This document shows positions 1 through 19,832 of a stretch of 64,000 nt of DNA, piece after piece; positions within the stretch are counted from its first letter, which is position 1, and each line of letters begins with the position of its first letter. The stretch is from assembly GCF_947507565.1 (NCBI RefSeq), contig NC_089176.1, forward strand, positions 3,596,001 through 3,660,000. Reading direction: 5' to 3'. The DNA comes from Oscarella lobularis. Its lineage: Eukaryota; Porifera; Homoscleromorpha; Homosclerophorida; Oscarellidae. The notes beneath the pieces were generated by a model. That model ran no database searches, had not been told where the DNA came from, and worked only from the letters and a program-made list of their open reading frames with translations. A program made the position numbers and the translations under genes.

Positions 1-3000
1 GACCTAAATCCAAAATCGAATAAGAAATTAATTAATTAATTAATTAAAAAGTTCAAATACGCATGGCACATACAAGACCTCTATACGAAAACCCAAACTG
101 ACCTTAGTGAAGAGTTTCCACCAAGACCAATTTTTCAAGAACATGAATTTCCTAACGTTGCGCTGAATCACAGCAATGCCAATTCTAGAGATGGCGAATG
201 TTACCCATACTTAATCCCTTTAATTAATCTCCAAACCTTTGATCGAGAAGCTTCTTGTACTGTCGTCGCATCAGAAAACCGCGACAGAACGCCTGAAACT
301 GCGTCAGCACTCTTCCCAGCTTCTCGTCGCGAAGATCTTCGAGACGACCGAGAACGCCGGCGCGAAAGAAGACCTTGCTCTTTCCAATGCGGAACTCGTT
401 CGCTTCGAGTTGGAGCTCTTGGATGAGAAGATCGGCCGCCTTGCGACCGTCCATGAAGCCGGCGGGAATAGCAGTCGGAGCCAAAATGGCATATCTAGAC
501 TTCGTTTTCAAAAAACCGAACTATACGCTTCTGTTTTTCTTATCCCCGGACCGTTGCTTGAAGTCGGAGAAGAAGAGGCGATTGGGAAAACCTTTTCGGC
601 AGATGCGAATGCCTTCTAGAACGCCGTTGCAGCGGAGCTGGTGCAAGACGAGGTGAGCGTCGATCACGCCCGCTTTTTTCTGCTCGTTCGGGATGATGCA
701 GCGGACGAAGTGGGGATGCGTGTTGCGAAGGTTCGTCATGAGATTGTTCAAGGATGCCTAAGGGGGAGGGTGACTAGAAACTACAGTACCACGGAAGATA
801 GTGGGATTTTTTACCTTGTGCAACTGTGCGACTGTCTGGAACATGCCACCACCCTTCTTTTTGCCAGCTGGAGAAAAACGCGAGGGTGAGGCGAGAGTAA
901 GGATTCAACCAAGCATTTTAGCATATACATATATAAGGAACTGCAAGGGGAGTTTCGCGATCTGCGGCTAGTCTAATCAAGACACGCGTGATGGGAGCGT
1001 GCTGAGTGACTGTGAATGAGCGAACGAATTAATTTTACCTTGTTCTGCCGACACGTAGCCAGTGAATAGGCTAGCAATGTACGCATTGGTGGACTTGGCA
1101 AGCATTCCAACGACGTAGTCGTTCTGAGGATCTTTGTTCTTCACGAGCCACATCGAAGCGTTGTAATCGACCTTAGGAGGCGCGAATAGCTGACCACAGA
1201 CCAATCCATTCGCAGATGGATACGTACCACGCCCGCGTAATGAGCCACTTGAAAATCGGGCGCATTTTCTTTTCCCTTCGCCGATCGGAAAGCCGGCTTG
1301 GAGAAGTTGGCCGACTTGCCGTCGTGATTGCTGACGAGTTTCTCCACGAACGACTTGTCGGTCGCTCGAGGAAAGAGGCATTCTTCGTCGAGCAAAGCGA
1401 GGATTCCTTGCGGCTAAAAGACGGAACGATTGCCGCGAGTCGTTCGTCGTCGCTCGGAGATTATTGTCAAACCTTTTCAATGAGATCGATGCACGGTTGG
1501 AGATCGAGTCCGAAATCGATGAAAGACCACTCGATTCCTTCGTTTCTGTACTCCTCCTGCTCCAAGATGAACATGTGATGGTTGAAGAATTGCTGGAGTC
1601 TTTCGTTCGTGTAGTTGATACACAGTTGCTCGAAGGAATTGAACTGAAAAAGGAAAAGCAGTAAGGATTATTGTTCCCCCCACGCGAAGGCTTCAAAAAC
1701 TGACGTCAAAAATTTCGAATCCTGCAATGTCAAGGACGCCAATGAAGAAGCTTCTTCTCTCCTACATAGAACAGCGTAGAAGTCTTTCCCTAAAATGAAC
1801 TTAGGCATAGAGAAAAACCTTCGTGTCGAGCGTCTGGTTGATTCGGTGCACCAACCAACGAAACATGCGCTCGTAGAGTAGCTTAGACAGCGCAGAAATG
1901 TCGTACTCCACCTGAGAAAAGATCACGCTAAAAAAACGCAGAGCCCAAGAGAAGACGGGGTGCCAACCTTCTCGGCATTCTGAGACTTGTTGACCCACTC
2001 GTTTCCGACTTTCATTCGCGGCCGTGACAGCCCCTTTCTGAACTCCGAAGGGCTCGTCATACTGAGAAGATGAGCCACCTTATCAGTGTCTAATAAAAAA
2101 AGCAATGAATATTCATGAGCAAGACGAATCAATTAATTATTAATGGACGCTTACCGTTGGAGACTTCCGCCTCTTCCCCGCGCCGCGGCTGCTTCACCTG
2201 CACATTGCCGAAGTGAAGGCAGGCGGCGACGACTTTGAAAATGAAATTTCGCTCGTCGTCGGTCACGCCGAGAATATCCATTGCTTCCTAGAGAGAGAAA
2301 AAAACGATCCCGCGTCGCGGAGCGACTGGAGAGAGAAAGCGGAGGTATATACCATCGTCTCTTTGTACTGTTCCTTGTCGTTCAAACTGTCTATTTTCGC
2401 TGTTCCGCCTGCAAGGAAGTGATAGTCAGCCGCCTTCGTTGACTTGAGCAGCAACTTTTCTACAGACGAGATATTTTTCCTCCCCTAAACTCCATTGGAC
2501 AACAATAAGAAGACCTCTCAACGTTTCATCGGCGCCATCCAACAACTGATAAAAGAAATGATAGCAGCGTTCGCCTTTCTGCTGTCGGACGACGCGCGAC
2601 TTTTCCAGCAGGTAGTGCTCGATGTCGGCGCCGGCGATCTTTCCGCCCGGGCCGAAATGAATTCGAATGAATTTTCCAAAGCGCGACGAATTGTCGTTTC
2701 GAATCGTCTTCGCGTTGCCGAACGCTTCGAGAAGGGGATTGCATCGAATGACGCGATCCTCCAAATTTCCCTACGTGGTATGAGAAGAACACGCATATCA
2801 AATAAAAGATTACATAATTAAATATTCATAATATAAATGAAGTGCCATATTAATTAATTAATTAATTAATTGGGTCCTCGTTTTGCCATTGAAAATAGAC
2901 CGCCTATCCAATCTACTCCTATTCATTTCACGTGGAAAGTGAGTGATGTTCTCAATAACTTGTCTTCTACACTAGCTCATCTCACTGACCTTATGCTTGT

Positions 3001-4010
3001 CGCCGGCCGCCGAAGCGACGGAGGCAAGATACTGTACGACTTTCTTCGTATTCTCCGTCTTCCCGGCACCCGATTCGCCACTAAAAGAGAAAAACAAAAA
3101 CGTCGACACTGAGAAGGCGAGCCACGTGAGAAGTAAGACGATAGACGTACGTAATAAGAATGGACTGATTCTCACGATCTGCATAAAACAAGCAATGAGA
3201 CACTCGACTATAATACTTCCCTCTCGACCCCATAACTACCATCCCCGCCCCTCTCATTTTCCCCCCTAAACGACCCCCACACACACTTCCCCCGTCACCT
3301 TGTATCATGTTGTTATACGCGTTGTCGGCGATGGAGAAGATGTGCGGCGGCATTTCGGTGCGACGCTTGCCCTTGTACATCTGAACGACCTTTTCCGTGT
3401 AAATCGGAAAGTAGCGATACGGATTGACGGCAACGCAGAACAGACCCGAGTAGGTCTAAAGAGAAAGAAAAACGTGAGTAGGCGTGGTCGCTCTTCGCGA
3501 TCCCGCCGGGGGCCCCTACTACGTCGAGTCGCGACGGCACTTACGTAAATCAAATTGGAGTAGTAGCGCTGGCGTAAATTGTGAAGCACGCTCGCTTCGT
3601 TGAGATAGGTCAGCGAGGCCATGTCTTCGACTTTTTCGAACTTCGGGGGGTTCATCTGTTGCGTGTCGTCTTCGGCCGCCTCTTCTTTCTGAATCGAATC
3701 GCGCTATTAGGGCGGATGCGAGCGCGGACTCGGGCGCGACGACGCCTCGCGCGAACGCACGGACGGACGAGGGACAAAGGCCGCATTCCGGAAATGTTTC
3801 CTCATCGAAGGGGGCCCCCCGTTTCTTACTAACCGAGCCGTTGGGAAGCTGAACGGTGACTTTGTTGCCTTTGCGCGATTTTACTTCGCCGGCGACGAAC
3901 CCTTCGGTGTCGTGAGGCACCCAGACCCATTTTTTCGAGTCGAATCCGCCCGCGCCGATTCCGCCGCCTTTCTCTTTCGGGCGCAGATAGCTTTCCATTA
4001 CGTCCGCCAT
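1..4010 (-). CDS. MYH: Non-muscle/smooth myosin II heavy chain, motor and neck (3' part beyond window)
   Basis: Actin-based motor heavy chain of the conventional myosin II family, cut off by the left edge. The ATG lies at 4008-4010. Exons joined by short introns read in order: an SH3-like N-terminal segment ([20 protein letters not shown]), then [11 protein letters not shown]...[10 protein letters not shown] (about 3650-3545), [13 protein letters not shown] (about 3455), the P-loop [13 protein letters not shown] (about 3085-3045), switch I region [15 protein letters not shown] (about 2700), switch II region DIAGFEIFD (about 1730), the NEKLQQ-like region ([20 protein letters not shown], about 1600), and [16 protein letters not shown] (about 690) next to the actin-binding loop. 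The neck starts at [16 protein letters not shown] (about 260) and ends [10 protein letters not shown] near 103, at the head-rod junction. The coiled-coil tail must lie left of base 1. All nucleotide-binding motifs are intact. Non-muscle versus smooth muscle type cannot be decided without the tail. Confidence 0.95.
30..48. repeat. AATT tetranucleotide repeat
   Basis: A short run of AATT units in a myosin intron. A second run of the same unit lies at about 2849-2870, and similar TTAATTAA-rich tracts recur in several introns and spacers of the window. Confidence 0.8.
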
Positions 4011-4347
4011 GGCGAAACGATTTCGTCGATCGGCGAACGCGAACAAGAAGTGCGGTGTGGCGGCTGAACGCGACCCAAAAATCGCGATGTGACCGGAAGA
4101 CTGAGACTCCCACGGAATGCGGAATGAGGTAACCCGGATTGACCAGATGTGGTTTGAGATCACTGATTGGTCGATTGGAGACCACCTCGAATAGTTTCAA
4201 ATAGCAATGGGCTATTATGTAGTCTTCCTTTCTAGCGAGATTGTTTTTATAACGGGTACGATTAATTCGTTTCTCTTCCTCCTCTGGAAAGCATCCGGGT
4301 TACGCGGTGCACACATTTTCGCTAGCGTGCGTTCTTGCAAGTCTACA

Positions 4348-5258
4348 ATGGACTTTTTCGGCTTTTTTTACGGCTTCAGCGTTGGACTTCTTCTCGTTCT
4401 TCTTTCTCGTCCAGTTAAAGTAGAAGAAGCTACAGATTGTCAAGGTTTGTGTTTGCAATCAAGCGTTCCGTTCTCGAGATCTATCGCGAGCGCATTCCTT
4501 TCTTCGTCTTAGTTTGCAGACTACTCGCAATTGAGCTATCTAGCGCACTGCAGAAGACGGGCGCGTCTTCGGCCGTTCTCGAAACTGGAAGCAGACTAGA
4601 CCCGAAAGGAGAGTGGGCCGACGGAAAGAAGATATCCTATAAAAAATCGTAAGAGAGAGATTTTGATCGAAAATGAGCGATCTTGCACTGCAAGGGAGGT
4701 GCGGCTCATGGAGGCGTTAGAGGGCGTTTGCGATAGTATGCTCGACTATCGAGTTCATTCTGATAAACCAGAAAAATTCGCAAAAGGTGATTTTTTAATT
4801 TAAAAACCTTTGCGACGTAGATTATTAATTCTGTGGGGTTTGGGTGTTAGGACGTACTAGCACCATGGAGACGCTGCATAATTTGAAAAATAAAGGCGTC
4901 AAAGTGAAGATGGATCTGCCGGAAGAAATGTGGGACAGCGTCCCAGCTGAGATTACTAGATTGAAAAGCAAGGCAAATTTCTTGCCCATTAAACGCGCTT
5001 TGATGTCGTAAAAGGGGGTTTCATTTGTTAGTGTGAAAGTCTTGTCAAAGAATATGAAGACGAATTGACCAATTGGTACTTCAAACATCAGGATCAGTCT
5101 GATCTGGAGACTTGGTTTTGCAAAGGAAAGGTTCTCTCGACGGCTGAGCAAAGTGCGTGAAAAAACCTTCCGTTGGTTTGGTGAGAATAAACGATTTCTT
5201 CTGTTTAGAATGCTTGCTGGCAAGTGATGATAACGAAACAGAAAAAGATGAGTTGTGA
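4348..5258 (+). CDS. CNPY3: Canopy family ER protein (CNPY3/4-like) ending in KDEL
   Basis: Saposin-fold ER protein. Vertebrate CNPY3/4 help fold Toll-like receptors together with gp94. The ATG at 4348 opens a hydrophobic signal peptide (MDFFGFFYGFSVGLLLVLLS). Five short introns separate exons that read CRLLAIELSSALQKTG, then MEALEGVCDSMLDYRVH, then TMETLHNLKNKGVKVKMDLP and EEMWDSVPAEITRL, then YEDELTNWYFKHQ and WFCKGKVLSTAEQ, and finally DDNETEKDEL followed by TGA (5256-5258). Spaced cysteines and the ETLHNL block are typical of the family. The C-terminal KDEL is a classical ER retrieval signal, so the protein should be ER luminal. The gene is divergent from the myosin gene with about 340 bp between start codons, so the promoters may be shared. 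CNPY3 versus CNPY4 cannot be told apart by eye. Confidence 0.85.
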
Positions 5259-5419
5259 GAGCACCGACGTTTTGGACTTTGAGAGTAGCATTCAGTTTCT
5301 AATTGATCTAGAAGGAGAAAATCAATAAAGCAGTAACTAGCTGAAGAAAAATATAGATTTTTTGACGTCTTCCAAATTCAAAGACCCTAAAGTCATAACA
5401 TCACAACACGCTATTGTAA

Positions 5420-8400
5420 TTAAATAAAACCCAAACCTCTACGTGGCAGATCATCAAAAGAGACTTGTTCAATTTTCGATAAATTACTGAAACAATGAAA
5501 GCTCTAAACCAAACTCCACTTACTAGCAATGGCTTACCTATCAGTGCCGTAAGTAGAGTTAAATTGCTCGGCAAGCTGCTCAAGAATAGGAGCGCTGTGA
5601 AGATCGATAAACTGTTTCCTACAGACCTACAATACAAATTGCTATAGAAAAACAAACTATACATATTTATCGCCCCAGTCCACTTCATTCATAATGTCGA
5701 CTGTAGCTGCATGAGTCCAAAAGCTGTCGTGCACAGCAGCAAACGTGACCCCGTTCCTGTAATCCAAAATATCCATTATTGATTCATATGAACAGCTCCC
5801 GTACCGTTGACAGTGCAGGGCGGTTAGCATCATGTGCGTGGCATCGAGCGAGTGAACGAAGTTGGGCGGAAAAGCGCTCCTCTGCTTTCTTCGATCGGGC
5901 TTCCTTGAATAGGCTCTCGATTATTTTAATTATCTGCGGGGTGTTCTTACAGCGATATATCTGATTTCGAGACGTTTTCTATTCGCTGCAAGCCCGTTTT
6001 CACCTAGAATTATTCAGACGACGGTAATGCATTTAATCGAGTTTGCGACGTTCTCTAGCACCTCCTTTCGGTATGGCTTGTGGTAGGGCTGAATAATTGG
6101 GAGGCCTAGCGGGGTCGTCCACTGAACGGGCTGCCCGGAAGCGGCAATTTTCTTCGCTGATTCCGTTAGCCAGTCCTATTGAATTCGATCGTCTCATAGC
6201 AAGTCGAAATGCCCTTTCTCACTTGAATAAGTCGAGCGTTTTCAAAGATTTCTCCGAGGCAATCAAAGACCAGCTTTACTAAATAGGTAGAAGCCGAAAA
6301 AAGGTAGCTAGTGTCCACGGATTCCTGATCTTTCAATTGTCTCTAGCGAAGCACCACGGTACTTCCTTCATTCACGCGATAGCTAAAAGACTCACCTTAA
6401 TTTGTTCCCTTCCTCCAACGAAAGTAACTCCATAAACGATAGTCATAACAGTTTGTTTAATAACCTGAAACAGAAAGTAAGCAAAAGGGGCGAAGGACGA
6501 AGCACTCCGCTGCCTTTCTGTTGACTTTCCCATCGAGCAACATCGCTATTTCAACTCCATTCTCAGCATCAATAGCCCTCTTGGCCTCGACCTTTAAAAA
6601 AGACTTGAAAAACGGCGGCGACACGTGCTCGCAATACGTACGAGTCTCAAGACGCCCGAGTAAACATCCTGAGGAACGTCGCTCGCCGACAAATTGACTT
6701 GATAGCCTCCTTCGACGTCTCGACCCATCGCCGCGTAGTGCTGCAATCCATTACACGATCCGTCCTAGAGGTAACCGCAGTATGAGGGATTTTAAGGATT
6801 AGCTCTTTAGAGCCGTTTTCCCCTGCCTGATGAACGGGCAGGTGCGAGACGTAGCTCGAGGGCTCGCCCGAGCGAATAGCTTCAGTTATTTCAAAGCAGC
6901 ATGCCAGACATTGCAGGGGCTCGTCGGCGCTTCGCCACCAGCCACGTCCCTAGGGGGGGAAAAAAAGCTATCAGGACCACCAATGATTTCTATTGATGAG
7001 ATATCGTACTGTGAGTGGATTATCGGCCGAGTCTAGGATGTTTTCCGTCGAATCTTCGGCGTACTTGACTCTTGCTTCGAGTGAAGCTCTACGTACGTTC
7101 GCGTTATATATCGTTAAGGAGTATTTTTAATTCCTGACTTCTTCATCGTTCCGCGTAGATTGGCTAAGTGGATTTTAAGCCAGGCGAGTCCGTGTTCTCC
7201 CAGGCGTTCCCCTTTGCCGAAGAGAAGCAGAGATCGAGCAATATCACCGCCTTAATTTAAAAATCTTTAATGTTGCATTCGAGCGAAGGCCGTCTTACCC
7301 AGATGAGTTAGATGAGGAGGTACAGTGTAGGCTCTGCCTCTGAAGTCCATATTAGAAGGAAGCCAAAAAATGTCATTTTCAAACTAGACAGAGGTTAGAT
7401 GGAACGCCCATAAAATCATTCGATATTTCATACGTGTCTCGCTAGAGACAACCGATAGACCATATCCATCCGAAGAGAGTTTTTCTCCAAACGTTCCTTT
7501 CGCAGAGCTCGTCTCAATCGAAAAAATTCACGTTTTTTAGACACGTCCTCCTCGTCGCTTCGCCAACAAAAATTAAAAAAAAATCAGCGTAGCAAAGAAT
7601 GAGAGACATTACGCCGGAAGCTCTGGCAAATCCGGAAGATCGCCACTCGGTATTCCAAGATCATCGTCGCCTCCTTTGTTAAAAATTTCTTCGACCACTT
7701 TAAGCATCTAAAAGAACATAAAACTATTCTTCTTATTATTATTACTTTGGATCGTTTTACCGATTTGTTAATTTTCCACGGACAGCTGCTTATATAATTG
7801 AGAGCGTCCAGCACCGGTTTCAATTTATCGCCGTTCTCCTCCAAAACTTTCCAGTGCTGAAACGCGTCCACGTGTCTTGTAACTCGCATAATTGGTACTT
7901 AAACAAGAGAAAGAGAGAGTTATCATTGACGAGAAGACAAAAAAAAATCGGTTCTCACTAGGAGTCACGAGGTATCCGCCGTCATCGATGCTGATCCAAG
8001 GTCGAGGCGGAACGAGCATAGGAGCAACTGTTGCTCGCATTGGAAATTCCGACTAGTCGTTGATTTGGTATATTTTTCTTGTTCTTCTCATAGTCTGACT
8101 CACCTTTAGTCCACTTTGAGCTTTGTACAGCTTCAGTAGATCAGGATGAGCCTATATTAGAGATATACAAGGTGATGGGGTGCTATACTATTTACATCAT
8201 CTACCTTGATATGACCGACTTTTCTCTCTTCAATGACTTGGTATTCATGTGTAAAAGCAGCTACGGGGCTAAAGAGCCTACATCACGTACATATTCATAT
8301 ACAGCTCACATTTGCTACCTAACTTCTCCAGTTGGAGTAAACTCGGCGTTCTCCACGAGACAATTTAGCAAATAACCCACAAGCTAAAAACAATTTTTAA

Positions 8401-11400
8401 TTCCCAAAACGACAGCTTCAATAATCTACGTGAATGTGAATGGAGAAGGGCCAATGCGTAGAGCGTTTCGATAGGCTAGCCTCCCACGGTCGAAAGCAGT
8501 CTAGTTCTTCCCAGAAAGCTCGTTGTGAAATCGAGTCACAACGATTGCTTCCGAAATAATAATCAATGTAGTCGATATACATAGAAAGGATCTATTGAAG
8601 AAAATATTTAGAGAAGCGGAGGAGGTCGTCTCTACAACCTTTTCCTCTTCTCCGTTTTGACTTTTCTTCCATATCTCGTATGTCTGCTCTATTGCGTGGC
8701 CGACTTCGAAGCACAAGAAGCGAACCGCCATTCCATCGGACTGCTGTAGCAGCAGTTCGAAAACCTATCAAAAAAATAAGAAATTTCTAGAATACATTGT
8801 CAAAGATAATAAGCATCACTTTATCCAATAGAATGTCGACCATTTTAGAAGGATTTAGAATTTTGAAAAGAAGTGTAGCGTTGGAGGCAGCCTCCGGTGA
8901 AACCACTAATAAAAAATCAACGTCGCATCTTAGATGCAGAGCACACTTTCAGGACCTAATTTAAGCCTTCGATCTCGCTGCTTCGGCTTTTGTTCAAATA
9001 CAGCGTCGGTCAATACTTTCTGCCATTGATCCCTCAGTGACGACAGCTACATTACACAAAAGATAAATAAATAAATAAATAAATAGATTCTTAACCGTCG
9101 CAGCTGACTCCGTGTCAAAGGCGTCAGAGGGAACGACAGTCTTTACGATGAGTGAACCCTAAGAAGAGGAGGTCGTGGCCTGTTGCGCATATTCAAGAGC
9201 AAGCCTATTGACTCTTTTCTCGGTGGTCAGTTGGCTCTTTAGTTTTCTCTTCAGATCTTCAGACCTCACGATTCCTTCTAAACTGAAAGAACTCCTCTTG
9301 CTTTGAAGATCGCCCTACGTAGGAAAAATCATCTATAGTTAAAAGAACATTCAAAACGCAACATACTGTTATTAATTGCCCATTTTCGCTATACAAATCC
9401 GATACAATGTCTGCGATGTAGTGCTTTCCATCAAAGATAGGCACTTCAGCTTGGAACTCAGGAGCACCATAGTGTAAGGCCTACGCAAATTTATACTGTG
9501 TCCTGTGCTGGGACTACTTTACTAGAGCACCTCTTTTAGATACAGCTTCTGCCGAGTTGACAACGACGCTTCATAGGGAAGATGTTCAAGGTGAATACCC
9601 TAGGGGTATAAAAGTACTAAGGTACTACTGTAACTAGGCGGCATGTTCACTTCAGCTTTGATGTTTTCCAGCAAAGAAGGAATGTAGCTGACGGACTTAG
9701 TCCTAAGACGAGTTGACAGTAAAAGAAACGCGAGCTAGAAAGCCTCTCTACCGAATATGCTGAATCAAAAGTGCAGCGTAAGTCTGAGCGTCCGGTTCGA
9801 GAAGACTTCGAAGCATCGTTCGATAAATGCTCTGAACTTTGAATTGATTTCCCTACGTTTGATTATTTTCTCGAGAAAAGGCAGTCGTTTTTTTTTTGAC
9901 TAGACAACCTTTTCAGCCCATCCCAGCATGACTTCGTTAAAAATACGATTATTCAATTGAACGCCTGATCGGAGAAAGTGTTTCAAGCAGTCCTCGGCCA
10001 TTTCGACCTAATGCGAGAGTGTGGCGACGGTTTCGCCTGCAGAACGGCTCACTTTTCCCGTTTGCAAGTGCATGTCGACGAGAGCCATGGCTCGATGCAA
10101 CTCGGACAGCGACGATCGCGTCGTTTTGTCGCTGGGACGCACGATACGCGAAATGAACCGCGTCCCTAAATTCTAGTCAGGTTATTTTCAGAAGACGCGA
10201 CAAAAGAATCTCACAAGTCAAAGAAAAACCGAGTTTCTTCTGCAGCATTTCTGGAGGATAGCGTACGCTACGTTCATTTGAAGCACTGTACCAACTCCCT
10301 ACATACAGTGTAGCTAAAAGTGGTGTCGATCGGAATTTTACAAAATATGTGCCGTAGAATGGCAAATATGTAGTTATGAAGACGATTCCTGAATCTTTGG
10401 TAATTCAATCCAGTTATCATGTACAACTTCTTTATAATCACATACTGCTGCTGATTCTGTATGATATTTCACAGGGTGAACCTTTGAATTTCCTGCACAC
10501 GGCAGGCAGCACTGACCTTCATCCAAAGAACGTTCGTCGTCTTCCTGCAAAAAGGTGACCACACGAATGAGTAAAAGAATCTATCAAAACAACGTGATAA
10601 GTTCACAAACTTGTTGGATTGATGCTGCCCCGCCGGAAACGGAAGAAACGCTCGAGTCTGCACAAAACATCAAATGACTTTGTTAGAGTGCAAGAGACGT
10701 ACGCGCACCTAGTGCTACGGGATCCAGAAACCAGCTGGAGGGATTCTTCAGTAGACGAAGAGCGAATTTCCGTTTGGGCTTCGGGTGATGCGGCCGCGAC
10801 GATTTGCGCAACGAGCGATCACGTTTACCTAGAAGACGACATGCGTCAAAAAAATCCTAACGCAAACGTATGGATGGAACTGACAAAGGTCAGTGGGTGC
10901 TATAAACAGGCGTTCCTTTAGGCTAAGTGAAAGGACTGGAGGAGAAGGAGAAGAAGAAGAAGTGCTGACACGTTCGTCTGATAAACTCTACCAAAGAGAT
11001 ATAGATGACTGTGACTTGTACGTCAATCACGGACACGTATTCTTACATTTTCTGCACTCTCGTTTTCTGGAAGAAGAAAGCAAACCACCTTCCAGTTTTT
11101 CTTTCGCTCTTCTTGGCGGTGTTTCTATATAGTTTAGAGAGTTGATTCGTCTAATTTGATTGTACTGCGCAAAAGATACTTCAGACTCTTCATTGGCTCG
11201 TTTAATTGCAACAATCTATAAAGACTGCGTATTTAGCTATCAGTTGCGAGAGAATTCAAATTGAACCTCTTCGTCTTTTGGAGCGTATCTAGAAGCTTTT
11301 TGACTATCTACAGCCTGCGGGACGTTCTATATGCACAATGCTCAATACCTACCAAAACCTAGAGAAGTTGTACCTGGGGATGAAGCAGGTCACTTTTAGA

Positions 11401-11520
11401 TTCAAATATATTTTCTGTGATGTTTTTCTCACATTCCAGAGCCTGTACGAAATTAAATACAACTGTAAGTGACACAATACGGGTTTTCTTCCAGTGTAAA
11501 TTTAGCAGAGTGAAAGGTTA
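5420..11520 (-). CDS. POLRMT: Mitochondrial DNA-directed RNA polymerase (T7-like, many exons, 5' end uncertain)
   Basis: Single-subunit polymerase that transcribes mitochondrial DNA. Many small exons separated by short introns run leftwards. The catalytic core is clear: [20 protein letters not shown] (about 8030-7980), the motif A block [20 protein letters not shown] (about 6765-6700) with the catalytic Asp, the motif B/fingers block [18 protein letters not shown] (about 6450-6400), [20 protein letters not shown] (about 5850) and motif [19 protein letters not shown] (about 5735). The last exon ends near [11 protein letters not shown] with the stop at 5420. Upstream exons at 9.9-10.2 kb ([30 protein letters not shown]) match the PPR-type N-terminal domain. 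Exons at 11.06-11.52 kb (for example [40 protein letters not shown]) look like the N-terminal extension. I could not fix the start codon or the mitochondrial leader. An Arg/Lys-rich stretch near 11700-11780 is a candidate. Confidence 0.88.
9061..9085. repeat. AAAT tetranucleotide microsatellite
   Basis: About six copies of ATAA/AAAT in a row in an intron of the mitochondrial RNA polymerase gene. Confidence 0.85.
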
Positions 11521-12177
11521 GTGTTTATCACGCCCGACCGCGTGATTCAGAGGAACAATGACGTATGCACCATTGAGGTGGTTAGGAAAGTGGGCGTTTC
11601 TACTCTCATGAGTCATGACTGCCCGCGTTTGGTGCACTGTACTTAGCATATATTTACTCTCGATCCGAGTGCTTTTAGTCTTAGTGTATGTAATCGTCGG
11701 AAAACAAACCTCAGACGCCGCCCCCTCTTCCCTCGCTTCCTCTTCTTTAGCCTAAAACGATGCAGTTGATGCATTTGTTTAGTTTTTTTGCGCTCGTCTT
11801 CACTTCTATGGGCGCTGTGTCCATGCAAAAAGACTCTTGCGCCGTCACGTGACGGCTCCGTCGAAGCTTCCTTCTCAGAGAAAACGATGATTTGTTGTCA
11901 AGTATGCATACGACCTACTTCCGACGTTCTGCCGACTGGACTCCTTTCTGTTTTGGGAGAACCGAGATTCGGAGAACGGCAAAGTGAACTCTTGCAGCAG
12001 CAAAGCTCCCGGATAGAGTGTCAATTAGCGCCTCTTCAGGATCACGTGTGCTTGAGAAATCATATTTATGAATTCGCAATTTAGAGATTTAAGTAAAACC
12101 TGACATTACGTGACGTACATCTAAAAAAAGGCAGCACGGAAGAATCTGTCTTTCAGCTTCAAGAATTCCTGTGAATG
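11521..12177. other. Intergenic/5' region upstream of the polymerase gene
   Basis: About 650 bp between the first polymerase exon I can support and the stop of the dual-kinase receptor gene. It may contain a first exon of POLRMT. On the minus strand around 11780-11700 an ATG is followed by a strongly basic stretch (HQLHRFRLKKRKRGKRGRRL) and a GT, which would suit a mitochondrial leader. This is not proven. The plus-strand open frame at 11788-12084 has no recognisable features. Confidence 0.4.
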
Positions 12178-18520
<6,343 letters not shown>

Positions 18521-18680
18521 TTACACAGAGAACAAGAGAACAGGGGGAAGCGTCCGGGAACTGCCCGCATCGTTTCCGATGATTTAAACTAATTAACTAT
18601 TGAATCATATTCGAGCACTGCTCAACACGTCATTAAATAACCAGAACGCAACGAGAGAATCCAAACTCAAATCGTTTTAA

Positions 18681-19832
18681 TTAATAATCAACTGCTTCTT
18701 CGTCGGAAGGTGGATCGTAATTGGCGAGAAACCGGATCCACTCGTCGAATCTGCCTACTTGATTGGGGGTGAACCAGTTACTGGCTCGAGCCGTCACGAC
18801 AAGCCACATCATCTTGTCGGCGTGCGTGAAGCGATATCGAGTGTAGCACGTCTGCACGCAATTGAACAGTCTCAGCATATTGATTCCCTGATGTCCAACG
18901 GCAATGTTTTGAGAAATAAAACGAGCCAATGAGACCATTGATTCGGCATCTTGCCCATACGTGTAGTGGCGATCGAATTCGATGAGCTTTCTTTGGGCTC
19001 TTTCGGCCGCCTGTCTCAGTTCAGTACACAAAGTCTCATATCGACTTTGCTGTTTGATAAACTCTTCTTCTAACCACGTGTAGTCGCGTTCACTTTTTTC
19101 CGCTTTGTCCTTCCATCGCTGAAGCTCTTGGGCATGACTCGGATTCGAGGTGTGAACTGAGAGCAGATGCGAAACGAGTGCGGAACGAGCCATCTGCTTG
19201 GAACATACTGAACAATGAATCAACTGGAAAGAACACACTGAAACATGAGAATCTAAAAAGAAATTTGAAAAAAGGATTTCCAGTCAGAGCAATATGATTA
19301 GGTACCCGAGTAAATAATAAATTAATTAATAAATTAATAATTGCCCCTCTATTATCACTATTTGTCATATATAAATTTTAAATCGCTGGTAATCGGAGAA
19401 GCCCCACCCCCTCATTTAACGAACCGAGATTTTCCCTAGCGACGATCGTCTGACAGCCACTCCTTCGACGCGGACAATAGACGAGCAGCTTGTCGAGTAG
19501 GGTACGCAGAGCAACGACGGGGCGTACGTCGCGCGACGACACTGCCGTACGACAGATGGGGCATAGCGCGCGATTGGCGGGACGCGCGAGCCACGTGCTA
19601 ATGCACTCCCTGCAAAACGAGTGGCCGCACGGCGCCGCGTGCGGATTCGCGAAAGGACCCATGCAGATGGAGCACGTCAGGCCGTCGTCGACCGGATGAA
19701 CGTAATCGATGGCTTCTTCCGTCGAAGGGGCGGCGGCGGCGTGCGCCAACGCGGACGATCGCGAATCCGCGTTGGCAAACTAAAAATTTTCGTAATAGAG
19801 CGGCGGGGAGATCGAGAAAACGATCGAACCAT
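18681..19832 (-). CDS. RING finger + TRAF-type zinc finger + coiled-coil protein, probable E3 ubiquitin ligase
   Basis: The RING finger reads CSICMGPFANPHAAPCGHSF then C-x2-C...CPIC (about 19690-19560) and is followed by CPRRRSGCQTIVARENLGSH and CSFQLIHCSVCSKQ. The latter is the TRAF-like zinc finger arrangement seen in RNF41/NRDP1 and TRAF proteins. An intron splits the zinc finger (about 19420-19240). A helical coiled-coil stretch follows (RWKDKAEKSERDYTWLEEEF onwards), then about 100 residues ending FDEWIRFLANYDPPSDEEA. There is no recognisable MATH domain, so it is not a classical TRAF. The most economical start is an ATG at 19830-19832 directly followed by a 5' splice site. This exon would give only Met, and the next begins FANADSRSS. 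Family and role are inferred from domains. The substrate is unknown. Confidence 0.78.

Noticed and set aside
11788-12084. 98-codon plus-strand open frame
   Set aside because: No domain, no homology recognised, and located where regulatory DNA of flanking minus-strand genes is expected.
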